Assembly (NCBI GenBank): GCA_015179125.1
Contig: WHVA01000213.1
Coordinates: forward strand, 62,001 to 126,000
DNA: 64,000 nucleotides
Direction of reading: 5' to 3'
Source: Gautieria morchelliformis
Lineage: Eukaryota; Basidiomycota; Agaricomycetes; Gomphales; Gomphaceae
Below, piece by piece: positions 24,627 through 36,257 of this stretch (within the stretch, counting starts at the first letter, position 1; the number at the start of each line of letters is the position of its first letter). Made by a program: the position numbers and the translations under genes. Under the pieces are notes generated by a model. The model made no database searches. It was given only the letters and a program-made list of their open reading frames with translations, and had not been told where the DNA came from.

Positions 24627-27600
24627 CTACTGACTATTTTCTTGGCCTGGGAGTGGTCCCAAACCTATGATGGGGGCTTTCGTATCCCACACACGGATTG
24701 TGTTGTCAGTAGACCCGGAGACGATGCGTTTGCCGTCCGGCGAGAACGCCACCGATGTGACACTGTCGGTGTGGCCTTCGAATGGTGCTGAAATGACCTC
24801 CCCGGTGTCTGCATTCCACACACGGATCGTCTTGTCATTAGACCCGGAGACGATGCACTTGCCATCATGCGAAAACGCCACCGACCTGACGAGGCTGGTG
24901 TGGCCTTTGAATGGTGTTGAAATGACCATCCCAGTGTCTGCATTCCACACATGGATCATCTGGTCATCAGACCCGGAGACGATGCGCTTGCCATCCTGCG
25001 AAAACGCCACCGACCTGACGAGGCTGGTGTGGCCTTTGAATGGTGCTAAAATGTGCTCCTCGGTGTCTGCATTCCACACACGGATCGTCTTGTCAGCAGA
25101 CCCGGAGACGATGCGCTTGCCATCCTGCGAAAACGCCACAGACATGACGGGGCCGGTGTGGCCTTTGAATGGTGCTGAAATGACTTCCCCGGTGTCTGCA
25201 TTCCACACACGGATCGTCTTGTCAAAAGACCCGGAGACGATGCGCTTGCCGTCCTGGGAGAACGCCACCGACATGACCCAGTTGGTGTGGCCTCTGAATG
25301 GTGCTGAAATGACCTCCCCGGTGTCTGCATTCCACACACAGACCGTCTTGTCAAAAGACCCGGAGACGATGCGCTTGCCATCCTCCGAGAACGCCACCGA
25401 CATAACGGAGTCGGTGTGGCCTTCGAATGGTGCTGAAATGACCTCCCCGGTGTCTGCATTCCACAGACGGATCGTCTTGTCATCAGAACCGGAGACGATG
25501 CGCTTGCCATCCTGCGAAAACGCCACAGACATGACGGAGTTGGTGTGGCCTTCGAATGATGCTGAAACGACTTCCCCGGTGTCTGCATTCCACACACGGC
25601 TCGTCTTGTCAGCTGACCCGGAGACGATGTGCTTGCCATCCTGCGAAAACGCCACTGACACGACCGAGCTGGTGTGGCCTTTGAATGGTGTTGAAATGAC
25701 CTCCCCCGTGTCTGCATTCCACACACGGATCGTCTTGTCACGAGACCCGGAGACGATGCGCTTGCCGTCCTGCGAGAACGCCACCGACGTGACCCTATCA
25801 GCGTGGCCTTCAAATGGTGCTGAAATGACCTCCCCGGTGTCTGCATTCCACACACGGATCATCTTGTCATCAGACCCGGAGGCGATGTGCTTGCCGTCCT
25901 GCGAGAACGCCACCGACATGACAAAGCCGCTGTGGCCTTCAAATGGTGCTAAAATTACCGCCCCGGTGTCTGTATTCCACACACGGATCGTCTTGTCAGC
26001 AGACCCGGAGACGATGCGCTTGCCATCCTGCGAAAACGCCACCGACATGACGGAGTTGGTGTGGCCTTCGAATGGTGCTGAAATGACCTCCCCGGTGTCT
26101 GCATTCCACACACGGATCATCTTGTCAAAACACCCGGAGACGATGCGCTTGCCGTCATGCGAGAGCGCTACCGACGTGACGGGGCCTGTGTGGCCTGTCA
26201 GAACGGATTGAATTCGTAGCCACGTCGTCGCTTTCCCGGTCTCGGCGTGGAGTAGTCGTAGAAATCGTGAGAGGTAAGCCTCGCATAGTTTCGACGTTTC
26301 AGGTGCAAACGGGAGTGCCGACAAATAGAGATCGGGAGCACTCTGAGAGATTACATTCCCAAGCGCACGTACAAAATTGCTGGTATCCGTTAGGAATGCT
26401 GAAATGTCATTATCCTGAAGTTCATTAGGCTCACGTCGGAGCTCATAAAAACTCGGACACTCACCTGACTCCAGTCCATTATTGATGAGAGCGCTGCTGA
26501 TGCATCGGATACGTTCTTGATCAGATTCAAAACTTCTAGCCAGTAGAGTAGCTTAGTCTGGAGAAACTCCATGACCTTTGCTCCTATATCGGGCGTAAAG
26601 GTGGTGGCGTGAACGTGGTCCGCCCAAAACCGGCAAGAGTAGGAAAGCTGGGAGGATATATACTTATTGGTCCGTGTCGGCAAGTCGACAACGCCGTTGT
26701 TGCGCAGATGTGAAGTTTCAAGCTGATAGATGTTGAAACAAAATTCATCCTTCATCACGCGCAGGGACGAGAACGCAAGGCCGTCATGGTGTAAAGATGT
26801 AGCGACGTAGTATGGTCCACTCCGATCGCGATCTGTCAAGAAGTCACGAAAAGACGTGTGCAGCAGACGAATTGGGTCAGATGTTTTGGTGACATCGCTC
26901 AACAGAGATGCCATTGGACCAACTATCAGATCCACCGCATTTCCCGATCCATCTTCATCGTGCAACTTCTGGAGGGCAGATATGGACAGGGGCTCTTTGG
27001 CTGCCAGTATGCAGCCCATGACCGATCGGAATCGACGCACGATGCTATCATTATTCCCCGGCCCAAATAACTGCGTGAGTATCTTAAGATACAGCCCATC
27101 CAACAGGCTGAGGTGCGTGTTCTGCGATGACAAAAGGATATCAAGTTGCTCGGCAGGATCTAAACCCTTCAAGCCGTCTCCTTTGACAAATAGACAAGCA
27201 GTGGACGCCCATTGAAATAGACCTTCCGATTTCTCGACTAATAATCGACACCAAGCCTTGTTGGGCCACTTCTGCTCGAGGGCCGGAATGTTACCCAGTT
27301 GGGCTTGCACAAAGAGGGAAATGTCCTCCTCGGGGTTGGGGTCAATCTCCTTTATGGTCCTGGAAAGCACGTGCTTCTTCCCAAGGAGAGCGCCTTGGAT
27401 GTCTGTTTCGGCACGGGAAGTGATTAGAACACGGATATTGGACGGCAGTTCTGCAGCTCCGTTGCCAAGGACAGACAAAAGACCATGGCGAGATACCTCA
27501 TCTCCGCTTTCATCTAATGCATCAATGACGATCACCGTCGGTCCAACGGTGGTTAGGCCCTGGGCGGGATCTAGAATGAACCTCTCGAACTGCTCACTGG

Positions 27601-30283
27601 GCACGAATGTGGTCCGAAGTTCTCGATTCTCCCGAATCACGTTCAATAAAGAGGCTTTGCGTTCTGGATCCAGATCAGCTAGACCACAAGCAATTGTGCT
27701 AAAGGCATTGCTGGGGGAGCGTTCTGCCTGACGAGCGCGGTCAAAACAATATGACGATCCAAGACGTCTGAGCTTGTCAAATTGTTTAGCGACCTCGTGA
27801 GCAATTGCAGACTTGCCAGCACCCACAACATCGTTCAAGAAGAATATCTGGGGGGTGTCGTCGCTATCCTCCTGGTTGACCCACTCACATATCTCCGCGA
27901 TAACTTTCTCCCGAGTACCCCGCAGACACCCCCTATTAGGATCGAAACAAGCACCCTGTGCGTGGGGCATGTCATTAAGTGGAGCTTCCTCAGCTAGTTA
28001 CAAGGTGTATTAGCCTAGGGAAAGACCGCAAATAAGAAAACTCGCCGATTTCCTCGACAACATTCAGAACGCGTAGCACAGTGATTTCAGTGTGAATCAC
28101 GCCAAGTCCTTGTAACTCCAACTGGAGTTTGTTGAAAGATTCCAGGTATTGTTTGACCTTGCTGTCGACATCCAACACTAGATGTTTCGCGGTTCTTTTC
28201 CCTGAACAAAGATCATCAGCTATGGCCACGTGACAGTGGGTCCAACATACAGAAATCCTTGTTTTTTGCGTAGGCACGGACAAAGTAGCTGCATTTTAAC
28301 GTCTGCCTCTCCAATGCTAAGATAATTGACTTGTGCGATTCAATTTTCTTCAACGGCTCTGCCAGATGGACGAATGCATAGGTGTCTCCAATAATTCTTG
28401 CCAGGCCATGGATGCTATCGCCTCGGTCCATCTGAGCCATGATCGTCTAAATAGAGTCAACCCCAGATGTCAGCTATATCTATCCGATTGGTGTATGTCA
28501 TAGACGTACCTTGTGTGCAAGAGACAGGATAGACCATGCCATTTTTGCATATGGATGGACCTAGAATAAAACCAACCATGTCCATGAGCTGACCTGGGAG
28601 ACCCCCGGCGTTTGAAGTGATGCCTAAGTCCTCTGCTTGTCGAAGATAGAAATCTCCAAGAGAAGGCTCTAGACGATGATCACAGCGAGGTCAAGTTTGC
28701 ACAAGATGGACGACGTATGATAATTGAACTGGAGAATATACATGCGAATGTAAACTACTTATATCGAATGCTCGCAAGGTATTAGCGAATAGGAAAGAGG
28801 CCGTTGTGAGTCAGGGTCGGATAGGGGTGCGCAGTCATGATACTAAGTAGATGGAATAAACATACAATAGAGTGAGGGAAGAATGCGAACATGAAACAAC
28901 GGAGAATAAAGGTGGCAAAGGCACTTATGGACAAAACCATGTCTTGGGACCCGCATACATGCTACCCTGCACGGCCTCTTCGTTTCCTGGGTTGATCCCA
29001 CATGACCTATGGAAGGGATGTCCTACAAACACACTTTGGCCATACGAACACCCAATGGGGTTGGAGTAAGACGATGATGGGGTTAATGATGAACCATCAT
29101 GCTGGGTGAATGGTATCAATCATATTTGATGGCATGCCTGCTGGCGAAATGTGCGAGGAGCGAATAGCGGTTCGGAGAATGGGGCGAACAGCGGGTAGAG
29201 TGGACGTAGAGGGGGAGTGGTCGGTGGGTGCGGCGAACTCTGGTGAAGATGCTAGGGAATGAGGAGAGGGAACATAGAGACAGTGGGGTAAGAGAAATAG
29301 ACAGGTCATGACAGTATGCAGGGTTATTGAAGTGTCCTGCATTCCTTGACTGTGCCACAAAGGCCGGCGCTGCCTGACTCGATATCTCCACTGCACTCAC
29401 ATCCGCCTCATGTGCCTCACTATACCTCTGAGGCCTTATCCACGATCTCGGTAAACAGCCTGATATTTTTCAGGAGGGGAGCCCAAGTCGCCGATATTGC
29501 CATCAAAGTATCCATGGCGGAAGTGGCGGCATCGGCCCCAGCCCCTGCATCAACGATTAGGGACGGCGCCGGGTTCATATTATCCACCACTTTCGTTCCG
29601 CTGACTGCTTCGCTCAACTCGGCCGCCTGCGACTCGTCGGACGTTGCGAAAGACGAAATGGTGAACTCTAGGACAGTCGGAACCTCATGCATCTTCCCGT
29701 CCTTATCTGATTTTTGCAGTGTGCGAGGAACGGCTGCTGTGTTCGATGATTCGCGTGCATTCGGTCGATGAGCGAAAAGGACTGACCTCCAGTTCCTCCT
29801 TCTGCAAGCAGCAACTCAATCCGTTCCTTCGCACCGCCTATGTAGTCATCGCGTGTAAAGATATGGTGCCCGTAAACTTCGATTCCTAATATGGAAGACC
29901 CATGAAAGTTCCTGCTGGGCATGGATTTAAGTTGCGTGAAGATAATAACATTGAAATTAAACGCACAAATAGAAGGACTCATTCCACGAGGCAGTATTGC
30001 CTCTCGTAGCTACCGCAGTCTTCTTGACATCCTTATCGACAAAGAGTTTTACGTAGTAGTTACCAGCACGTTTGTAGAACAGTCCGACATTGGGAAGGTG
30101 ATCGCATTTCAGGTCTGTTGTGATCGGCAAGAGTCAGTATGCAATAGGCAGCGCAAACGAAAGAGTCTTTCCAGCAACTTTGATTCCTGCAGGAATACTT
30201 CGGGGTGGTGAGTGAACAGTTGGCTCACTAGAGAAGTGATTGTGGACTTACGGTGCTGTCACAGTGCCCTGAACGTTGTTCAT
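24627..30283 (-). CDS. STAND/NLR receptor: C2 domain, NACHT ATPase, WD40 repeats
   Basis: One multi-exon gene of about 1,400 residues. It starts at 30283 (MNNVQGTVTAP). A C2-like domain reads GLFYKRAGNYYVKLF, GNTASWNESF and GIEVYGHHIF; a linker follows with TWAPLLKNIRLFTEIVDKA joined to HPYAKMAWSILSLAHK, a block typical of Agaricomycete NWD proteins. The NACHT domain has Walker A VVGAGKSAIA, Walker B VIVIDALDES and sensor-like ITSRAE. Twelve 43-residue WD40 repeats end the protein. Such proteins act in fungal non-self recognition and programmed cell death; that role is inferred from the family. Oddities: a GC..AG intron at 27994-28045, an 865-nt intron at 28561-29425, and an in-frame TGA at 30134-30136 in the C2 region that I could not resolve with a normal intron and that may inactivate this allele. 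Confidence 0.85.
24670..26210 (-). repeat. Twelve tandem 129-bp WD40-coding repeats
   Basis: Each unit encodes GHT-xx-V-x-SVAFSQDGKRIVSGS-x-DKTIRVWNADTGEVISAPF with very little change outside a few sites. Variable sites are the two residues after GHT, the residue after the following Val, and the residue between GS and DK. Such near-identity at DNA level with selected variable positions is the pattern of repeats that undergo unequal exchange and diversifying selection. Confidence 0.9.
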
Positions 30284-30344
30284 AGTTAGCAGTGTTCAAG
30301 GTGGGTGGTAGATGGAAAAAGACGACGAGAGGCACCGCATCATA

Positions 30345-30720
30345 CTAGACTGGAAGCTTACAGCTCCCAGCGAAAGCGCGCGTCCGAGCGCGTGGCTTCG
30401 TGGGTACCCGGTCGTACAGATGGTCCGCGTCTGAGAGGCAACGCGTCTGCATATCATGTGCCTTGCAGTGAGTGACTCTGTACACTGCCTGCGGAAGTTT
30501 CGTGGATCCGTTGTCGCGCTGCAAGATTTCACCCACGCAGTCTATCCCACCTTTTACATATAAGGTCACACGTGCAGTTCTGTTGACTTGTTTTAACATT
30601 CAGTGCCCAGGTACCATCCCCAAAGCAGTCCGCCACCAGATCTCCAAACGCGACACTCGTCCCTCCGGTTCCTCAAGCTTGCCTAGACCCTCCAATGCCC
30701 CACATCGCGTTTCAGCAGTA
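30345..30720. repeat. Direct repeat A, copy 1
   Basis: About 375 bp matching 33620-34021 in the same orientation. Both contain a CGCGCGTCCGAGC block, a TTTCGTGGATCCGTTGTCGC block and end at the phrase CAGCGGACAACGACTA. Several small indels separate the copies, so they are not very recent. Confidence 0.85.
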
Positions 30721-31571
30721 CTCCCTCAGCGGACAACGACTATAACTCCTCCAAATGCTGTCAAGCCCCGAGAGCGTCCATGGCCATCCACTTCCAAATC
30801 GACCAGTACCAAACCGCCCGCAAATGGCTCACCCTCCGCTCCCCTCCATCCTCTCTATGACACCGCAAGCCTGCTCGCTGTTTTTACAGGTATTCCACCT
30901 GACCCGTCAGCCAAAAGCCAAATCCAACCACTTCCAAGCCCCATACCCAGCACAAGCCCGAAGCCTCCAAAGATTGCGACAACTCCGCCTGGTGCAAGCC
31001 TACTAGTACCACCCCCCTAATGGTAGCTCCAAAAAGCCCTCGCCTAAACATCCGCGACCCAGTCGCATGCCGAAAATCGCGATACGGTTCCAGCGTCCCC
31101 AGTATCGCCCCACGTCCACCACGTTCCTTGATCGTCCAATGGCGCACTGGGACCCCCTCAGTGCAAAGCTTTGCGCCGATTCGTTCCCCACCTTCATGCA
31201 CGCCAACGAGCAGAATGTCGACTACATCCCGCCACCCTCAGACAACCGTCGCGCCACCACATTTGCCATATCCTCCGCGGAGACGCCCTGGGAGGGCAAT
31301 GACGAAATGTATCTCGAGACTCAAACGCCTTGCCACGAATTCGGGTGTATAAAATATGATGTGAAACGAGGATGTTGTGCTCTCTAAACTGCGGAAGGAT
31401 CACATAGATTGGAACGAAGTATGGTGTGACTACATAGTTATGGGCGGGGTTGCAGCTGCATGTCTTGATTATTTCGAGTCGCGTGGGGGAGCCCACACCT
31501 TGAGAACAATGATACAGGAGCGTATGGTGCAAGGAAGCGAAACACATTACCTGCCAAAAGAATATAAAGGA
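30607..31571 (+). pseudogene. Duplicated fragment of proline-rich gene
   Basis: The plus strand is open from about 30472 to 31020 with a Ser/Pro-rich protein (IPKAVRHQISKRDTRPS, then KPRERPWPSTSKSTSTKPP). In another frame it continues with PMAHWDPLSAK and AISSAETPWEGNDEMYLET, then HIDWNEVWCDYIVMGGVAAA up to a stop near 31571. Changes of frame could be introns or decay. The same blocks lie inverted at 34025-34970, where they are fused behind a WW-type exon. I do not recognise a domain. I read this as a partial copy of a larger gene brought here by the inverted duplication. Confidence 0.5.
30745..31530 (+). repeat. Inverted duplication, left arm
   Basis: Matches the reverse complement of 34025-34970. 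The proline-rich coding phrase KPRERPWPSTS and the exon with HIDWNE are found on the plus strand here and on the minus strand in the other arm. The right arm has about 130 bp more, at 34222-34350. Confidence 0.85.
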
Positions 31572-33483
31572 TGACAGAACCGCCAGAAGTAGCGCAAGGA
31601 ACATGCTCGTCGTTACCACTGCAGTCGGCATCCCGAACAAGAATGTGTTCAGATTCGGACCCTGGGGGACGCTACTTGCGGCACTCATCGCAGTCGCGTC
31701 TAACCCTCTCCAGGCAAACGTCACGATACTCGCAGCAAAGGTTATGGTCGACCATATCAGGAGCACCAAGGGTAAGGAGAGAAGGATCGCAAGGAGGTTA
31801 AAATTTTGAACACCTCTCTCCGCCTGCCGGAAGAAGTCCGTCTGCCGAAGTGATGTAGAATCGAGGGGTATATCAGCCAATGAGAACTGATACTAGAGAC
31901 ACGTACAATAATTGTTAATTCGGGTGTGGCCCGCGTTTCGCGCTGGTGCTGCCACACGTTCAGCAGGCCCGTGACGATACTCGCCACAGCGACTAGTACG
32001 GAAATCAAACCCATACATCTCGAGACGCTGTCGATGCCTGGGACTGCCAAAAACGCCACAGCGGCACTGATGAGTACAGTCGCCACAAGGTTCGTGTTAT
32101 TCCAATCCTTGACATTTTCCTGCACAAACCGATGCCACCGCTCGAGGGTAGTGTCCGTGCGCCCAAATCCGGTGATAAATATCTCATCGATGTACCGGAG
32201 GTATGCGTATGGCGCCCCGAAACAAAGGATGCCCATGCAAAAGCGCCAGAAAACCCCGAACGGGCGTTGTTTTGGAGCTCGACGGTGCCATCGCTCGTTG
32301 AGATAGCGGCGCGTGTCTTGGAATCCATAGTGCTGACGGAGGCGTTCCCCCGCTACAATAAGTGTCTCAGTCATGTGCTAATGACTGCCGCCTGTTTTCA
32401 CTCCTTACCTACGTGCTGCCGAGGCGGTAGAGGTTTAGTTGTAATAAGGAGATTTCCACTATCTATATGTATACGCCCACCTCGAGGATGTCACTCACTA
32501 AATATACCTTGACAAATTCGCAGCGCGGCGTGGTGAATGACTCATTGCCCACCATTGATTGTAAGAGGGATAGCAGTTCCTGGCTCGTCTCCTTTGAATA
32601 TGGTACCACACTTTCCTCCGCGTGTAGCAAGCGATCTGCCGTATCTGTGGTTCAGTGATAGATCAATTTGCTGAGTGAAACCCGTACCGACGCAGAACCA
32701 TGTCAAAGCCGAAAGAGCATCTTCTTCTGAATCGTCTGGAAGGCGGACGTGACAGGGATGACCTCGTAGGAAGTCAAAATAGTCTTGTTCGAGACGGAGC
32801 TCTGTGTGTTTTGTGATTATGACAGCCTAGGTCTGATACTTGGTGTGTGAAAACACACTACGTTTCATTCCCTTCTCGCTGTCCTCCGTTAGCGTCGCGC
32901 GCCTTCCAGGGCGGAGCGAATCCCCTCTCTTTGGGGGCGTCACCGTGACCATCCGCTCCTGGTGGTCAACATACAGCCTTTCTGGTTTCTCCAAATTCAA
33001 TCCTTCATTGACCCATAATTCACAGCCAGCAGGAAGCTGGTCACCCTCAAGTACCTCGTACTCTCCCAAAGCCTCCCTAAGTTGGTCCTGCCCCTCACGG
33101 GTCTCGATCTTGTAGTCGGTGACAAGCTTGCGAGACCGATTCGTATAGTAAAGCCAGCCCTTGGGGTGGACATGAGCGACCCAATCGTCAGGGAGTGGGA
33201 CCTGGACGTAATTTTGTCGTATGTAGCATTAATGGGACCCCACTACTTACAAGTAGAGGTGATTTACTTCGCGGCAAGTGAATGTTGGATCAGCGTGGGA
33301 CGCAATGTATCTTCTGTATATACCGACATACTTTAAAGTTGAGCTACTCCCATTAGGTCTATACTGTGTGCCTGCAATTTGACTTGACGAGGGCACAGCA
33401 ACAGCGTATGGGACAGGCAACAGGGGGATTTGGTTAATCCCAAAGGGCTGCGAGACACTAGGTGTACGGGTGTGAGGGTTCAT
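31194..33483 (-). CDS. WW-domain-containing multi-pass membrane protein
   Basis: The start is taken at 33483 (MNPHTRTPSVSQPFG). The second exon has a WW-like module, DDWVAHVHPKGWLYYTNRS, then EALGEYEVLEGDQLPAGCE and LNLEKPERLYVDHQ. Next are ELRLEQDYFDFLRGHPC and FCVGTGFTQQIDLSLNHRYG, and then about five membrane helices between 32300 and 31640 (for example LVATVLISAAVAFLAVPGI and LISVLVAVASIVTGLLNVW). This layout matches a large Agaricomycete family of unknown function. After FIFFWQ (about 31560) a splice donor GTAATG appears and the authentic last exon seems to be replaced by the inverted duplication arm; the remaining open frame to 31194 is probably spurious. A TAG near 32829 interrupts the frame between the WW exon and the next block unless an unusual splice is used. 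The gene may therefore be damaged. Confidence 0.6.
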
Positions 33484-33620
33484 GAGGTAGCTGTGTAGGT
33501 GCAATGACGCTGTGGGGCCCCCATGGCAATTTTTCACTTGGGTGCGACGCCATCCCACTGATGCTCCAAATCGTGGTCATAGATGCTCCGACGCGCCGAG
33601 CGCTTCGGGATCACCTGTTG
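32840..33620. repeat. Direct repeat B, copy 1
   Basis: About 780 bp that is nearly identical to 34968-35745. The central 500 bp (33082-33520) differs at only about one or two positions, so this duplication is recent or has been homogenised. Confidence 0.9.
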
Positions 33621-34021
33621 CGCCACCTTCCCAGCGTAAGCGCGCGTCCGAGCACGTGGCTTCGTGGGTACTCGGTCGTCGTCATAAGTACAGATGGTCC
33701 ATGTCTGAGAGGCAACACGTCTGCACAAGTATCATATTCCTTGCAGTGAGTTACTCGTACACTGTGCAAGTTTCGTGGATCCGTTGTCGCGCTGCAAGAT
33801 TTCACCCACGCAGTCTATCCCACCTTTACATATAAGGTCACACGTGCAGTTCTGACCACTTGTTCTAACATTCAGTGCCCAGGTACCATCCCGAAAGCAG
33901 TCCACTACCAGATTTCCAGACGCGACACTCGTCCCTCTTCCTCCCAACTTTTCAAGCTTGCCTAGACCCTCCAATGCCCCACATCACGTTTCAGCAGTAC
34001 TCCCTCAGCGGACAACGACTA
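33620..34021. repeat. Direct repeat A, copy 2
   Basis: Same sequence as 30345-30720 with substitutions and short indels. It is flanked on the right by the start of the inverted-repeat arm and on the left by direct repeat B copy 1, so duplication units are joined end to end. Confidence 0.85.
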
Positions 34022-34024
34022 TTG

Positions 34025-34970
34025 CACCATACGCTCCTGTATCATTGTTCTCAAGGTGTAGACTCCCCCACGCTACTCGAAATAATCAAGGCATGCAGCT
34101 GCAACCCCGCCCATAACTATGTAGTCGTCCCATGCTTCGTTCCAATCTATGTGATCCTTCCGTAATTTAGAGAGCATAGCCTCGCGGTTTCACATCATAT
34201 TTTATACACCCGAATTCGTGTCAGGTAAGGTGTCGAGTAAGTCGATGGGTCCGCGCGTGAGCTGGTCAAGGGCAGTTTGGTATTGTAAGGAGAAATTTAG
34301 CGCATGACTAAGAGACGAGCGGAGGTAACTCACCTCCTCGTCGACTTTGTCGCCGTCTATGTATGACTTCTGTGAGTCACGAGATACATTTCGTCATTGC
34401 CCTCCCAGGGCGTCTCCGCGGAGGATATGGCAAATGTGGTGGTGCGACGGTTGTCTGGGGGTGGCGGAATGTAGTCGACATTCTAAGCTCGTTGGCGCGC
34501 CAGAAGGTGGAGGACTAACGTGCGAACTTTGCACTGAGGGGTCCCAGTGCGCCATTAAAGGATCAAGGAACATGGTGGACGTGGGGCGATACTGGGGACG
34601 CTGGAGCCGTATCGCGATCTTCGGCATGCGACTGGGCCGCTGATGATTGGGCGAGAGCTTTTTGGAGCTATCATCAGGGGGGTGGCACTAGTACTATGGT
34701 TTGTGAGGCTTGCACCAGGCGGAGTTGTCGCATTCTTCGGAGGCTTGGGGCTTGTGCTGGGTATGGGGCTTGGAAGTGGTGGGATTTGGCTTTTGGCTGA
34801 CGGGTCAGGTGGAACGCCTGTAAAAACAGCGAGCAGGCTTGCGGGGTCATAGAGGGGATGGAGCGGAGCGGAGGGTGAGCCATTTGCGGGCGGATTGGTA
34901 CTCGTCGATTCGGAAGTGGATGGCCATGGACGCTCTCGGGGCTTGACAACATTTGGAGAAGGAGTCTTGG
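34025..34970 (-). repeat. Inverted duplication, right arm
   Basis: Reverse-complement partner of 30745-31530. It joins directly to direct repeat B copy 2, producing the chimeric WW-type reading frame listed below. Confidence 0.85.
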
Positions 34971-35613
34971 TGTGTGAAAACATACTACGTTTCATGGCCT
35001 TCTCGCTGCCCTCCGCTAACAGCGTCTCGCGCCTTCCAGGGCGGCGCGAATCGCCTCTCTTTGGGGGCATCATTGTGACCATCCGCTCCTGGTGGTCAAC
35101 ATACAGCCTTTCTGGTTTCTCCAAATTCAATCCTTCAAAGACCCATAATTCACAGCGAGAGGGAAGCTGGTCAGCCTCAAGTACCTCGTACTCTCCCAAA
35201 GCCTCCCTAAGTTGGTCCTGCCCCTCACGGGTCTCGATCTTGTAGTCGATGACAAGCTTGCGAGACCGATTCGTATAGTAAAGCCAGCCCTTGGGGTGGA
35301 CATGAGCGACCCAATCGTCAGGGAGTGGGACCTGGACGTAATTTTGTCGTATGTAGCATTAATGGGACCCCACTACTTACAAGTAGAGGTGATTTACTTC
35401 GCGGCAAGTGAATGTTGGATCAGCGTGGGACGCAATGTATCTTCTGTATATACCGACATACTTTAAAGTTGAGCTACTCCCATTAGGTCTATACTGTGTG
35501 CCTGCAATTTGACTTGACGAGGGCACAGCAACAGCGTATGGGACAGGCGACAGGGGGATTTGGTTAATCCCAAAGGGCTGCGAGACACTAGGTGTACGGG
35601 TGTGAGGGTTCAT
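34394..35613 (-). pseudogene. Second WW-domain gene copy, chimeric
   Basis: The 5' half (35613 to about 34971) is nearly the same as the WW-domain gene at 33483, including the PKGWLYYTN block and the EYEVLEADQLPS variant. Instead of the membrane part, it runs in frame into the proline-rich block of the inverted duplication (KPRERPWPSTSESTSTNPP), giving an open frame 34555-35199. No membrane helices follow. It is either a chimera created by the rearrangement or the true gene from which the plus-strand fragment was copied; the sequence alone does not decide. No catalytic function is suggested. Confidence 0.5.
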
Positions 35614-35745
35614 AAGGTAGCTGTGTAGGTGCAATGACGCTGTATGGCAATTTTTCACTTAGGTGCGAGGCCATCCCACCGATGCTCGAAATTGTGGTCA
35701 TAGATGATGCTTCGACGCGCCGAGCGTTTCGGGATCGCCTTCCCT
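34968..35745. repeat. Direct repeat B, copy 2
   Basis: Partner of 32840-33620, about 2.13 kb downstream in the same orientation. It lacks a short G/C run near 35643 and has a small duplication (ATGATGCT) near 35705. Confidence 0.9.
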
Positions 35746-36257
35746 GCCATCTGAGGGTGAAATATTGTCACCCGGCCCGGGACTTATTATAATCCCCGAT
35801 CATTTCTCAACCAAAAGTAGCATTAGTATTTCAGGTCGGTGGCGGTGGCGCACTACCGGTAAAATCTCACGTTTTTATACCGTTTTCTCACAGGACGCAA
35901 TCAGGTAAGTTTATCCTCTCTGACCCTGCCACTGTGGTTTGAACGCTCCTGGCCAGCCCCACATAATCGTATGTACCAGGAGTTGGTGGCAGCAAAGGCA
36001 CCTGCGCCTGCACTCTATCTTGTGTACCTTTCCACATTGCAAACTCTTGGAACGATGGAGCCGTGATGCCATCAGTGTGTCATATACCTTGACCAGGTCT
36101 CGTACTAAATGTACGGTAGTGTTTTTCAGGGTCCAGCAGGGTCCTAAATGCCTCATTGCCGAGAATGGCGGTCCAGTGCGGACGTCCTACCAATTGCCAT
36201 AAGACCGTATGTGTCCTGCTTCTGAGCTTCCCACCGTGCCATATTCCTCAACTTGCA
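35746..36257. other. No recognisable gene
   Basis: This stretch lies between the duplication cluster and the MFS gene and has no coding signal that I recognise. It should contain the MFS promoter. Confidence 0.5.

Noticed and set aside
24670..26210. Periodic 129-bp repeats considered as a CRISPR-like or satellite array
   Set aside because: The repeats are continuous codons of WD40 blades in a spliced eukaryotic gene; there are no spacers.
24667..26211. 514-codon ORF on the plus strand
   Set aside because: It is the exact antisense of the WD40 repeats; it stays open because one stop-free 129-bp unit is repeated twelve times.
31194..31560. C-terminal extension of the WW-domain membrane protein
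   Set aside because: It lies inside the inverted duplication arm, antisense to a better coding frame, after a good splice donor; probably chance.
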